From: Haplomitrium mnioides
Taxonomy: Eukaryota; Marchantiophyta; Haplomitriopsida; Calobryales
DNA: 45,256 nt
Direction of reading: 5' to 3'
NCBI GenBank assembly: GCA_049999725.1
Contig: JBNGIS010015574.1
Location: forward strand, 22,186-67,441
The notes beneath the pieces are model-generated. The model was not told the DNA's origin. It did not search any database and saw only the letters and a list, made by a program, of their open reading frames with translations. The position numbers were made by a program, and so were the translations under genes. Every line of letters starts with the position of its first letter. Positions within the stretch are counted from its first letter, which is position 1. Positions 32,603-45,256 of this stretch are shown piece by piece.

Positions 32603-35600
32603 TAAAACACTGAATGATAACTGAGTAGTGTATTTGAGTATAACAGTGAATGATTAGTGAGTAGTATATTTGAGTGTATGGGATGATGTGTGAGGATGAC
32701 CAAAGAAGAGTGAATGATTAGTGAGTAGTGTATTTGAGTATATGGGATGATGTGTGAGGATGACCAAAGAATAGTGAATGAATAGTTAGTAGTGCATTTG
32801 AGTATATAGGATGATGTGTGAGGATGACGAAAGATAAAGATTAGTGAATGATTAGTGAGTAGTATATTTGAGTATATGGGATGATGTATGAGGATGACCA
32901 AAGAATGGTGAATGATTAGTGAGTAGTGTATTTGAGTTCATGGGATGATATGTGCTAATGACCAAAGAATGGTGAATGATTAGTTAGTAGTGTATTTGAG
33001 TGTATGGGATGATGTATGCGGATGACCAAAGATTAATGAATGATTAGTGAGTAGTGTCTTTGAAGATATAAGATGATGTGTGAGTATGACCAAAGATTAG
33101 TGAATGATTAGTTAGTACTATATTTGAGTATCTTGTATGATGTGTGAGGAAGACCGAAGATTAGTGAATGATAAGTTAGTAGTGTATTTGAGCATATGGG
33201 ATGATGTGTGAGGATGACCAAAGATTAGTGAATGATTAGTGAGTAGTGTATTTGAGCATATGGGATGATGTGTGAGGATGACCAAAGATTAGTGAATGCT
33301 TAGTGAATAGTTTATTTTAGCATATAGGATGGTGTGTGAGGTTGACCAAAGATTAGTGAATGATTAGTGAGTAGTGTATTTGAGTATATGGGATGGTGTG
33401 TGAGGATGACCAAAGATTAGTGAATGATTAGTGAGTAGTGTATTTGAGTCTATGGGATGATGTGTGGGGATGACCAAAGATTAGTGAATGATTAGTGAGT
33501 AGTGTATTTGAGTATATGGGATAATGTGTGAGGATGACCAAAGATTAGTGAATGATTAGTGAGTAGTGTATTTGAGTATGTGGGATGATGTGTGAGGATG
33601 ACCAAAGATAAAGATTAATGAAAAGTGTATTTGAGTTTATGGGATGATGTGTGAGGATGACCAAAGATTAGTGAAAGATTAGTGAGTAGTGTATTTGAGT
33701 ATCTGGGATGATGTGTGAGGATGACCAAAGATTAGTGAGTAGTGTATTTGAGTATGTGCGATAATATGTAAGGATGACCAAAGATAAAGATTAGTGAATG
33801 ATTAGTGAAAAGTGTATTTGAGTTTATGGGATGATGTGTGAGGATGACAAAAGATTAGTGAAAGGTTAGTGAGTAGTGTATTTGAGTATCTAGGATGATA
33901 TGTGAGAATGACCAAAGATAAGTGAATGATTAGTGAGTAGTGTATTTGAGTATGTGCGATAATGTGTAAGGATGACCAAAGATTAGTGAATGATTAGTTA
34001 GTAGAGTATTTGAGTATATAGGATGATGTGTGAGGATGACAAAAGATTAGTGAATGATTAGTGAGTAGTGTATTTGAGTGTATGGGATGATGTGTGAGGA
34101 TGACCAAAGAATAGTAAATGATTACTTAGTAGTGTATTTGAGTTCATGAGATGATGTGTGATGATGACCAAAGATTAGTGAATGATTAGTGAGTAGTGTA
34201 TTCGAGTGTATGGGATGATGTGTGAGAATGACCAAACAAGAGTGAATGATTAGTGAGTAGTGTATTTTAGTTTATGGGATGATGTGTGAGGATGACCAAA
34301 GAATAGTGAATGATTAGGAAGTAGTGTATTTGAGTTCATGGGATGATGTGTCAAGATGACCAAAAATTGGTGAATGACTAGTGAGTATTGTATTTGAGTG
34401 TATGGGATGATGTATGCGGATGACCAAAGATTAGTGAATGATTAGTGAGTAGTGTATTTGAAGATTTGAGATGATGTGTGAGGATAACCAAAGATTAGTG
34501 AATAATTAGTTCGTAGTGTATTTGAGTATATTGCATGATGTGTGAGGATGACAAAAGATTAGTGAATGATTAGTGAGTAGTGTATTTCAAGATATGAGAT
34601 AATGTGTGACGATGACTGAAGAGAAGTGAATGATTAGTAAGTAGTGTATTTGAATTTATGGGATGATGTGTGAGGATGACCAAAAAAGATTGAATGATTA
34701 CTAAGTAGTGTATTTGAGTTTATGAGATGATGTGTGAGGATTACCAAAGAAGATTGAATGATTAGTGAAAAGTGTATTTCAATTTATGGGATCATGTGAG
34801 AGGATGACGAAGGAAGAGTGAATGATTAGTGAGTAGTGTAAATGACTTCATGGGATGATGTGCAAGGATGACCAAAGATTAGTGAATGATTAGTGAGTAG
34901 TATATTTGAGTGTATGGGATGACATGTGAGAATGACCAAAGAAGAGTGAATGATTAGTGAGTAGTGTATTTCAGTTTATCGGATAATGTGTGAGGATAAC
35001 CAAAGAAGAGTGAATGATTAGTGAGTAGTGTATTTGAGTTTATGGGATGATGTGTGAGGATGAACAAAGAAGAGTCAATGATTAGTGCGTAGTGTATTTG
35101 AGTTAATGGGATGATGTGTAAGGATGACCAAAGAAGAGTGAATGATTAGTGAGTAGTGTATTTGAGTTCATGGGATGATGTATGAGGATGACGAAAGATT
35201 AGTAAGTGATTAGTGAGTAGTTTATTTGAGTGTATGGGATGATGTGTGAGAATGACCAAAGATTAGTGAATGATTAGTGAGTAGTGTATTTGAGTTGTGA
35301 GATTATATGTGATGATGACCAAAGATTAGTGAATGATTAGTGAGTAGTGTATTTGAGTTCATGGGATGATGTGTGAGAATGACCAAAAAAGAGTGAATGA
35401 TTAGTGAGTAGTGTATTTGAGTTCATGGGATGATGTGTAAGGATGACCAAAGATGAGTGAGTGATTAGTGAGTAGTGTATTTGAGTTTATGGGATGATGT
35501 GTGGGGATGACTAAAGAAGAGTGAATGATTAGTGAGTAGTGTATTTCAGTTTATGGGATGATGTGTGATGATGACCAAAGGAGAGTGAATGATTAGTGAG

Positions 35601-38600
35601 TAGTGCATTTGAGTTCATGAGATGATGTGTGAGGATGACCAATGATTAGTGAATGATTAGTGATTAGTGTATTTGAGTGTGTGGGATGATGTGTGAGAAT
35701 GACCAAAGAAGAGCGAATGATTAGTGAGTAGTGTATTTGAGTTCATAGGATGATGTGTGATGATGACCAAAGATTAGTGAATGATTACGAGTAGTGTATT
35801 TGAGTGTATGAGATGATGTGTAAGAATGACCATAGAAGAGTGAATGATGAGAGAGTAGTGCATTTGAGTTCATGGGATGATGTGTGAGGATGACCAAAGA
35901 GGCGTAAATGATTAGTGAGTAGTGTATTTGAGTTCATGGGATGATGTGTGAGGATGACCAAAGAAGAGTGAATGATTAGTAAGTAGTTTATTTGAGTTTA
36001 CGGAATAATGTGTGAGGATGACCAAAGAAGAGTGAATGATTAGTGAGTAGTGCGTTTGTGTTTATGGGATGATATTTGAGGATGACCAAAAAAAGGTGAA
36101 TAATTAGTGAGTAGTGTATTTGAGTTCATGGGATAATGTGTGAGGATGACCAAAGATTAGGGAATGATTAGTGAGTAGTGTATTCGAGTGTATAGGATGA
36201 TGTGTGAGAATGACCAAAGAAGAGGGAATGATTAGTGAGTAGTGTATTTGAGTTTATGGGATGATGTGTGAGGATGACAAAAGAAGAGTGAGAGATTTGT
36301 GAGTAGTGTATTTGAGTTTATGGGATGATGTGTGATGATGACTAAAAAAGAGTAAATGATTAGTGAGTAGTGTATTTGAGTTTATGGGATGATCTGTGAG
36401 GATGACCAAAGAAGAGTGAATGATTAGTAAGTAGTGTAGTTGAGTTCATGGGATGATGTGTGAGGATGACCAAAGATTAGTGAATGATTAGTGAGTAAGG
36501 TATTTGAGTGTGTGGGATGATGTGTGAGAATGACTAAAGAAGAGTGAATGATTAGTGAGTAGTGTATTTGAGTTCATGGGATGATGTGTGAGGATGACTA
36601 AAGAAGAGTGAATGATTAGTGAGTAGTGTATTTGAGTTTATGGGATGATGTGTGAGTATGACCAAAGACGAGTGAATGATTAGTGAGTAGTGTATTTGAG
36701 TTCATGGGATGATGTGTGAGGATGAGCAAAGAAGAGTGAATGATTAGTGAGTAGTGTATTTGAGTTCATAAGATGATGTGTGAGGATGATCAAAGATTAG
36801 CGAATGATTAGTGAATAGTGTATTTGAGTGTAGAGGATGATGTGTGAGAATGACTAAACAAAAGTGAATGATTAGTGAGTAGTGTATTTGAGTTCATGGG
36901 ATGATGTGTGATGATAACTAAAGATAAGTGAGTGATTAGTGAGTAGTGTATTTGAGTGTTTTGGATGATGTGTGAGAATGACTAAAGAAAACTGATTAAT
37001 TAGTGAGTAGTGTATTTGAGTGCATGGGATGATATGTGAGGATGAATAAAGATAAGTGAATGATTAGTGAGTATTGTATTTGAGTTTATGGGATGATATG
37101 TGAGGATGACCAAAGATTAGCGAATGATTAGTGAGTAGTGTATTTGAGTATAGGGGATGATGTGTGAGGATGACCAAAGATTAGTGAATGATTAGTGAGT
37201 AGTGTATTTTTGTTCATGGGATGATGTGTGAGGATGACTCAAGATTAGTGAATGATTAGTGAGTAGTGTATTTGAGTTTATGGGATGATGTGTGAGGAGA
37301 ACCAAAGATTAGTGAATGACTAGTGAGTAGTGTATTTTAGTATATGGGATGATGTATGAGGATGACCAAATATTACTGAATGATTGGTGAGTAGTGTATT
37401 TGAGTTTATGGGATGATGTGTGATGATGATATAAGATTAGTGAAGGATTAGTGAGTAGTGTATTTGAGTTTATGGGATGATGTGTAAGGATGACCAAAGA
37501 AGAGTGAATGATTAGTGAGTAGTGTATTTGAGTTCATGGGATGATTTGTGATGATGACCAAAGATTAGTGAGTGATAAGTGAATAGTGTTTTCGAGTGTA
37601 TTGGATGATGTGTGAGAATGACGAAAGAAGAGTGAATGATTAGTGAGTAGTGTATTTGAGTTTATGGGATGATTTGTGAGGATGATCAAAGAGGAGTTAG
37701 TGATTAGTGAGTAGTGTATTTGAGTTCATGGGATGATGTGTGAGGATGACAAAAGGAGACTGAATGACTAGTGAGTAGTGTATTTGAGTTTATGGGATAA
37801 TGTGTGAGGATGAGCAAAGAAGAGTGAATAATTAGTGCATAGTGTATTTGAGTTTATGGGATGATATGTGAGGATGACCAAAGAAAGGTGAATGATTAGT
37901 GAGTAGTGTATTTGAGTTAATGGGATGACGTGTGAGGATGACTAAAGAATAGAACATGATTAGTGAGTAGTGTATTCGAGTGTATAGGATGATGTGTTAG
38001 AATGACCAAAGAAGAGTGAATGATTAGTGAGTAGTGTATTTGACTTTATGAGATGATGTGTCACGATGACCAAAGAAGAGTGAATGATTAGAAATTAGTG
38101 TATTTGAGTTTATGGGATAATGTGTGAGGATGACTTAAGCTTGGTGAATGATTAGTGAGTAGTGTATTTGAGTTTATGAGATGATATGTGAGGATGACCA
38201 AAGAAAGGTAAATGATTAGTGAGTAGTGTATTTGAGTTCATGGGATGATGTGTGAGAATGACCAAAGAAAAGTGAATGAGTAGTGAGTAGTGTATTTGAG
38301 TTTATGATGAGTGAGGATGACCAAAGAAGAGTGAATGATTAGTGAGTACTTTATTTTAGTTTATGGGATGATGTGTGAGGATGACTAAAGAAGAGTGAAT
38401 AATTAGTGAATAGTGTATTTAAGTTTATGGGATGATGTGTGAGGATGACCAAAGAAGAGTGAATGATTAGTGAGTGGTGTATTTGAGTTCATTGGATGAT
38501 GTGTGAGGATGACCAAAGATTAGTGAATGATTAGTGAGTAGTGTATTTGACTGTATGGGATAATGTGTGAGGATCACTAAAGAAGAGTGAATGATTAGTG

Positions 38601-41600
38601 AGTAGTGTATTTGAGTTCATTGGATAATGTGTGATGATGACCAAAGATTAGTGAAAAGTGTATTTGAGTGTATTGGATGATGTGTGAGAATGACCAAAGA
38701 AGAGTGAATGATTAGTGAGTAGTGTATTTGAGTTCATGGGATGATGAGTGAGGATGACCAAAGATTAGTGAATGTTAGTGAGTAGTGTATTTGAGTTTAT
38801 GGGATGATGTGTGAGGATAACCAAAGATTAGTGAATGACTAGTGAGTAGTGTATTTGAGTATGTGGGATGCTGTATGAGGATGACCAAAGATTAGTGAAT
38901 GATTAGTGAGTAGTGTATTTGAGTATATGGGATGATGTGTGAGGATGACCAAACATTAGTGAACGATTAGTGAGTAGTGTATTTGAGTTCATGGGATGAT
39001 GTGTGAGGATGACCAAAGATTAGTGTATGATTAGTGAGTAGTGTATTTGAGTGTATGGGATAATGTGTTGGAATGACTAAAAATGAGTGAATGATTAGTG
39101 AGTAGTGATGATGACCAAAGATTAGTGAGTGATTAGTGAGTAGTGTATTCGAATGTATTGGATGATGTGTGAGAATGACCAAAAAAAAGTGAATGATTAT
39201 TTAGTAGTGTATTTGAGTTTATGGGATGATGTGTGAGGCTGATCAAATAGGAGTTAATGATTAGTGAGTAGTGTATTTGAGTTTATGGGATGATGTGTGA
39301 GGATGACCAAAGAAGAGTGAATGATTAGTGAGTAGTGTATTTGAGGATATGAGATGATGTTTGAGGATGACCAAAGATTAGTGAATGATTAGTTAGTAGT
39401 GTATTTGAGTATATTGCATGTTGTATGAAGATGACCAAAGATAAGTGAATGACTAGTGAGTAGTGTATTTGAAGATATGAGATGATGTGTGACGATGACC
39501 AAAGAAAAGTGAATGATTAGTGAGTAGTGTAATTGAGTATGTGGGATGATGTGTCAGGATGACCAAACATTAGTGAATGATTAGTGAGTAGTGTATTTGA
39601 GTATGTGCGATGATGTGTGAGGATGACCAATGATTAGTGATTGATTAGTTAGTAGAGTTTTTGAGTACATGCGATGATGCGTGAGGATGACCAAAGATTA
39701 GTGAACGAATAGTGAGTAGTGTAATTGAGTATATCGGATGATATGTGAGGATGACCAAAGTTTAGTGAATGATTAGTGAGTAGTGTATTTGAGTATATTG
39801 CATGTTGTGTGAAGATGACCAAAGATAAGTGAATGATTAGTGAGTAGTGTATTTGAAGATATGAGATGATGTGAGACGATGACCAAAGAAAAGTGAATGA
39901 TTAGTGAGTAGTGTATTCGAGTTTATGGGATGATGTGTGAGGATGACAAAAGAAGATTGAATCATTAGTGAGTAGTGTATTTGAGTTTATCGGATGATGT
40001 GTGAGGATGACGAAAGAAGAGTGAGTAGTGTATTTGAGTTTATAAGAGGATGTGTGAGGATGACCAAGGAAGTTGAATGATTAGTGAGTAGTGTATTTGA
40101 CTTTATAGGATCATGTGTGAGAATGACGAAAGAAGAGTGAATGATTAGTGAGTAGTGTATTTGAGTTCATGGGATGATGTGCGAGGATGACCGAAGATTA
40201 TCGAATGATTAGTGAGTAGTGTTTTTGAGTACATGGGATCATGTGTGAGGATAACCAAAGATTAGTGAATGACTAGTGAGTAGTGTATTTGAGTATATGG
40301 GATGATGTATTAGAATGACCAAATATGAGTGAATGATTAGTGAGTAGTGTATTTGAGTATGTGGGATGATGTGTCACGATGACCAAACATTAGTGAATGA
40401 TTAGTGAGTAGTGTATTTGAGTATGTGCGATGATGTGTGAGGATGACCAAAGATTAGTGAATGATTAGTTAGTAGAGTTTTTGAGTACATGCGATTATGT
40501 GTGAGGATGACCAAAGATTAGTGAACGAATAGTGAGTAGTGTATTTGAGTATATCGGATGATATGTGAGGATGACCAAAGTTTAGTGAATGATTAGTGAG
40601 TAGTGTATTTGAGTATGTGGGATGATGTGTGAGAATGACCAAAGATTAGTGAATGGTTAGTGAGGAGTGTGTTTGAGTATGTGCGATAATGTGTGAGGAT
40701 GACCAAAGATTAGTAAATGATTAGTTAGTAGAGTATTTGAGTATATAGGATGATGTGTGAGGATGACCAAAGATTAGTGAATGATTAGTGAGTAGTGTAT
40801 TTTGAGTATATGGAATGATGTGTGAGGATGGGCAAAGTTTAGTGAATAATTAGTGAGTAGTATATATTAGTATACGGGATGATGTGTGAGGATGACGAAA
40901 GATTAGTGAGTAGTGTATTTGAGTGTATGGGATGATGTGTGAGGATAACCAAAGAATAGTAAATGATTAGTTAGTAGTGTATTTGAGTTCATGGGATGAG
41001 GTGTGATGATGACCAAAGATTAGTGAATGATTAGTGAGTAGTGTATTTGAGTGTATGGGATGATGTGTGAGAATGACCAAACAAGAGTGAATGATTAGTG
41101 AGTAGTGTATTTTAGTTTATGGAATAATGTGTGAGGATAACCAAAGAATAGTGAATGATTGGGGAGTAGTGTATTTGAGTTCATGGGATGATGTGTCAAG
41201 ATGACCAAAGATTGGTGAATGATTAGTGAGTAGTGTATTTGAGTCTATGGGATGATGTGTGCGAATGACCAAAGAAGAGTGAATGATTAGTGAGTAGTGT
41301 ATTTGAAGATATGTGATGATATGTGAGGATGACCAAAGAATAGTGAATGATTAGTTAGTAGTGTATTTGAGTATATTGCATGTTGTGTGAAGATGACCAA
41401 AGATAAGTGAATAATTAGTGAGTAGTGTATTTGAAGATATGAGATGATGTGTGACGATGACCATAGAAAAGTGAATGATTAGTGAGTAGTGTATTCGAGT
41501 TTATGGGATGATGCGTGAGGATAACCAAAGAAGATTGAATCATTAGTGAGTAGTGTATTTGAGTTTATGGGATGATGTGTGAGGATGACGAAAGAAGAGT

Positions 41601-44600
41601 GAATGATTAGTGAGTTGTGCATTTGAGTTTATGGGAGGATGTGTGAGGATGACCAAGGAAGAGTGAATGATTAGTGAGTAGTGTATTTGACTTTATGGGA
41701 TCATGTGTGAGAATGACGAAAGAAGAGTGAATGATTATTGAGTAGTATATTTGAGTGCGTGGGATGATGTGTGAGGATGACCAAAGATAAGTGAATGATT
41801 AGTGAGTAGTATATTTGAGTCTATGGGATAATGTGTGAGAATGACCAAAGAAGAGTGAATGATTAGTGACTAGTGTATTTCTGTTCATCGGATAATATGT
41901 GAGGATGACCAAATTGGGGGGATTGATTAGTGAGTAGTGTGTTTGAGTTTATGGGATGATGTGTGAAGATGACCAAAGAAGAGTGAATGATTAGTGAAAA
42001 ATGTATTTGTGTTTATGAGATCATGTGTGAGGATGACGAAAGAAGAGTGAATGATTAGTGAGTAGTGTATTTGAGTTCATTGGATGATATGTGAGGATGA
42101 CCAAAGATTAGTAAATCATTAGGGAGTAACGTATTTGAGTCTATGGGATAATGTGTGAGAATGACCAAAGAAGAGTGAATGATTAGTGACTAGTATATTT
42201 CAGTTTATCGGATAATGTGTGAGGATGACCAAAGAAGAGTGAATGATTAGTAAGTAGTGTATTTGAGTTTATCGGATGATGTGTGATGATGACCAAAGAA
42301 GAGTGAATGATTAGTGAGTAGTGTATTTGAGTTACAGGGATGATGTGTGAGGATGACCAAAGAAGAGTGAATGATTGGTGAGGAGTGTATCTGAGTTCAT
42401 GGGATGATGTGTGAGGATGACCAAAGATTATTGAGTGAGTAGTATATTTGAGTGTATAGGATGATGTGTGAGAATGACCATAGCAGAGTGAATGATTAGT
42501 GAGTAATGTATTTGATGTCATGAGATGATGTGTGATGATGACCAAAGATTAGTGAATGATAAGTGAGTAGTGTATTTGAGTGTATGGGATGATGTGTGAG
42601 AATGACCAAAGAAGAGTGAATGATTAGTGAGTAGTGTATTTGAGTTTCTGAAATGATGTATGCGGATGACCAAAGAAGAGTGAATGATTAGTGAGTAGTG
42701 TATTTGAGTCTAGGGGATGATGTGTGAGGATGACCAAAGATTAGTGAGTAGTGTATTTGAGTGTATGGGATGATGTGTTAGAATGACTAAAAAAGAGTGA
42801 ATGATTAGTGAGTAGTGTATTTGAGTTTATGGGATGATGTGTGAGGATGACCAAAGATAAGTGAATGATTAGTGAGTAGTGTATTTAAATGTATTAGATG
42901 ATGTGTGAGAATGACCAAAGAAGAGTGAATGATTAGTGAGTAGTGTATTTCAGTTTTTTGAATGATGTGTGAGGATGACCAAGGAAAGGTAAATGTTTAG
43001 TGAGGAGTGTATTTGAGTTCATGGGATGATGTGTGAGGATGACCAAAGATTAGTGAATGATTAGTGAGTAGTGTATTTGAGTGTATCGGATGATGTGTGA
43101 GAATGAGCAAAGAAGAGTGAATGATTAGTGAGTAGTGTATTTGAGTTTATGGGAATATTAGTGATGATGACGAAAGATTAGTGAATGATTAGTGAGTAGT
43201 GTATTTGAGTGTATGGGATGATGTGTGAGAATGACCAAAGAAGAGTGAATGATTAGTGAGTAGTGTATTTGAGTTCATGGGATGATAAGTGAGGATGACC
43301 AAAGATTAGTGAATGATTTGTGAGTTGTGTATTTGAGTTTATGAGATGATGTGTGAGGATGACCAAAGATTAGTGAATGATTAGTGAGTAGTGTATTTGA
43401 CTATATGGGATGATGTGTGAGGATGACTCAAGATTAGTGAATGATTAGTGAGTAGTTTATTTGAGTGCATGGGATGATGTGTGAGAATGACCAAACAAGA
43501 GTGAATGATTAGTGAGTAGTGTATTTTAGTTTTTTGGATGATGTGTGGGGATCACCAAAGAATAGTGAATGATTAGGGAGTAGTTTATTTGAGTTCATGG
43601 GATGATGTGTCAAGATGACCAAAGATTGATGAATGACTAGTGAGTAGTGTATTTGAGTGTGTGGGATGATGTGTGCGAACTACCAAGGAATAGTGAATGA
43701 TTTGTGAGTGGTGTATTTGAAGATATGAGATAATGTGTGAAGATGACCAAAGAATAGTGAATGATTAGTTAGTAGTGTATTTGAGTATATTGCATGTTGT
43801 GTGAGGATGACCAAAGATTAGTGAATGATTAGTGAGTATTGTATTTGAGTGTATGGGATGATGTGTGAGAATGACCAAAAAAGAGTGAATGTTTAGTGAG
43901 TAGTGTATTTGAGTTTATGGGATGATGTGTGAGGATTACCAAAGAAGAGTGAATGATTAGTGAGTAGTGTATTTTAGTTTTTGGGATGATGTGTGAGGAT
44001 GACTAAAGAAGAGTGAATGATTAGTAAGTAATGTATTTGAGTTTATGGGATGATGTGTGAGTATGACCAACGAAGAGTGAGTGATTAGTGAGTAGTGTAT
44101 TTGAGTTCATGGGATGATGTTTGAGAATGACCAAAGATTAGTGAATGATTAGTGAGTAGTGTATTTGTATGGGATGATGTGTGAGAATGACTAAAGAGGA
44201 GTGAATGATTAGTGAGTAGTGTATTTGAGTTCATGGGATGATGTGTGATGATGACCAAAGATTAGTGAATGATTAGTGAGTTGTGTATTTGAGTGTATTG
44301 GATGATGTGTGAGAATGACCCAAGAAGAGTGAATGATTAGTGAGTAGTGTATTTGAGTTCATGAGATGATGAGTGAGGATGACCAAAGATTAGTGAATGA
44401 TTAGTGAGTTGTGTATTTGAGTTTATGAGATGATGTGTGAGGATGACCAAAGATTAGTGAATGATTAGTGAGTAGTGTATTTGAGTATATGGGATGATGT
44501 GTGAGGATGACTAAAGATTAGTGAATGATTAGTGAGTAGTGTATTTGAGTGTATGGGATGATGTGTGAGAATGACCAAACAAGAGTGAATGATNNNNNNN

Positions 44601-45256
44601 NNNNNNNNNNNNNNNNNNNNNNNNNNNNNNNNNNNNNNNNNNNNNNNNNNNNNNNNNNNNNNNNNNNNNNNNNNNNNNNNNNNNNNNNNNNNNTAGTGAG
44701 TAGTGTATTTGAAGATATGAGATAATGTGTGAAGATGACCAAAGATTAGTGAATGATTAGTTAGTAGTGTATTTGAGTATATTGCATGGTGTGTGAGGAT
44801 GACCAAAGATTAGTGAATGATTAGTGAGTAGTGTATTTGAAGAGATGAGATGATGTGTGAGGATGACCAAAAAAGAGTGAATGATTAGTGAGAAATTTAT
44901 TTGAGTTTATGGGATGATGTGTGAGGATGACCAAAGAATAGTGAATGATTAGTGAGTATTGTCTTTGAGTTTTTGAGATGATGTGTGAGGATGAACAAAG
45001 AAGAGTGAATGATTAGTGAGTAGTGTATTTGAGTTTATAGGATGATGTGTGATGATGACCAAAGATTAGTGAATGATTAGTGAGTAGTGTATTTGAGTTT
45101 GTGCGATGATGTGTGAGAATGACCAAAGAAGAGTGAATGATTAGTGAGTAGTGTATTTGAGTGTATTGGATGATGTCTGAGAATGACTAAAGAAGAGTGA
45201 ATGATTAGGGAGTAGTGTATTTGAGTTCATGGGATGATGTGTAAGGATGACCAAAG
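32603..45256 (+). repeat. 64-bp satellite array, about 197 monomers, continuing past the window
   Basis: The monomer starts GATGACCAAAGATTAGTGAA and runs through TGATTAGTGAGTAGTG, TATTTGAGTTTATGGG and ATGATGTGTGAG, 64 bp in all. Inside it GATTAGTGAAT and GATTAGTGAGT form an 11-bp near-duplication. Variants differ at fixed places: AAAGATTAG or AAAGAAGAG, GAGGATGACC or GAGAATGACC, and TATATGGG, TTCATGGG, TTTATGGG, GTGTATGGG or AAGATATGAG. The first 1.4 kb is mostly the TATATGGG type. Later monomers mix types in recurring orders. The consensus has no CpG and only two C against about 21 G. Minus-strand open frames (THHPIHSNTLLTNHSL and similar) are translations of the repeat, not genes. Confidence 0.97.
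44594..44693. other. assembly gap (100 N) in the satellite
   Basis: Placeholder within the array. The flanks match a monomer series seen complete at 34.2, 41.1 and 43.5 kb, where the corresponding interval is 192 bp (three monomers). Confidence 0.95.

Noticed and set aside
32602-44806. Minus-strand open frames encoding THHPIHSNTLLTNHSL-type proteins
   Set aside because: They are translations of the satellite. 64 is not a multiple of 3, so frames shift each monomer, and no start, promoter or domain supports a gene.
32603-45256. CRISPR-like array
   Set aside because: Repeats are contiguous 64-bp monomers without unique spacers, in a eukaryotic context. It is a satellite.

Overview
The window is repeat-dense nuclear DNA of a eukaryote, almost certainly a land plant. 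It carries plant-type Ty1/copia and Ty3/gypsy retrotransposon remnants, a plant-type primer binding site (TTGGTATCAAAGCC) and a 12.6 kb satellite array. The transposase-like and methyltransferase-like genes in the middle recall mobile genes I associate with non-flowering plants, but that is a weak guess. I see no intact host gene, tRNA, rRNA or CRISPR. Four runs of exactly 100 N (922-1021, 22625-22724, 24123-24222, 44594-44693) are placeholder gaps. Three of them lie inside tandem repeats.

Layout. 1-3268: 3' part of a Ty1/copia element (linker, reverse transcriptase, RNase H, polypurine tract, 140-bp 3' LTR). Its reverse transcriptase is split by an in-frame array of 36-bp (12-codon) repeats. 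3269-6500: a pyrimidine tract, then purine-rich DNA with no recognisable gene. 6500-10650: decayed Ty3/gypsy pol on the + strand (protease, RT, RNase H, integrase). 10650-17050: no gene, a few dispersed repeats. 16680-26300: the most unusual region. It has two divergent, intron-containing, decayed genes. On the minus strand (about 22390 to 18065) is a transposase-like protein with the 'GHTxxxIDQ.FSRLS' signature that I associate with DUF7869 proteins. On the plus strand (about 22550 to 25808) is a protein with a ParB-like 'EGNHSAAA' segment followed by motifs of a group-beta adenine/cytosine-N4 DNA methyltransferase. Both genes and their flanks are peppered with copies of a palindromic word close to AGTCYATGCGCGCATRGACT, including a regular 24-bp array in one intron. 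26930-32600: a minus-strand Ty3/gypsy element whose gag is interrupted by a plus-strand LTR element (377-bp LTRs, gag and protease but no RT). 32603-45256: a 64-bp satellite, roughly 197 monomers, running off the right edge.

How the parts relate: every retroelement is disabled by stops, many of them at sites where the family has W, R or Q, which fits C-to-T decay of methylated DNA. The divergent transposase-like and methyltransferase pair, with shared palindromic repeats, looks like one large DNA transposon that carried its own DNA-modification gene. That is inference. All identifications come from reading motifs by eye, without database searches.
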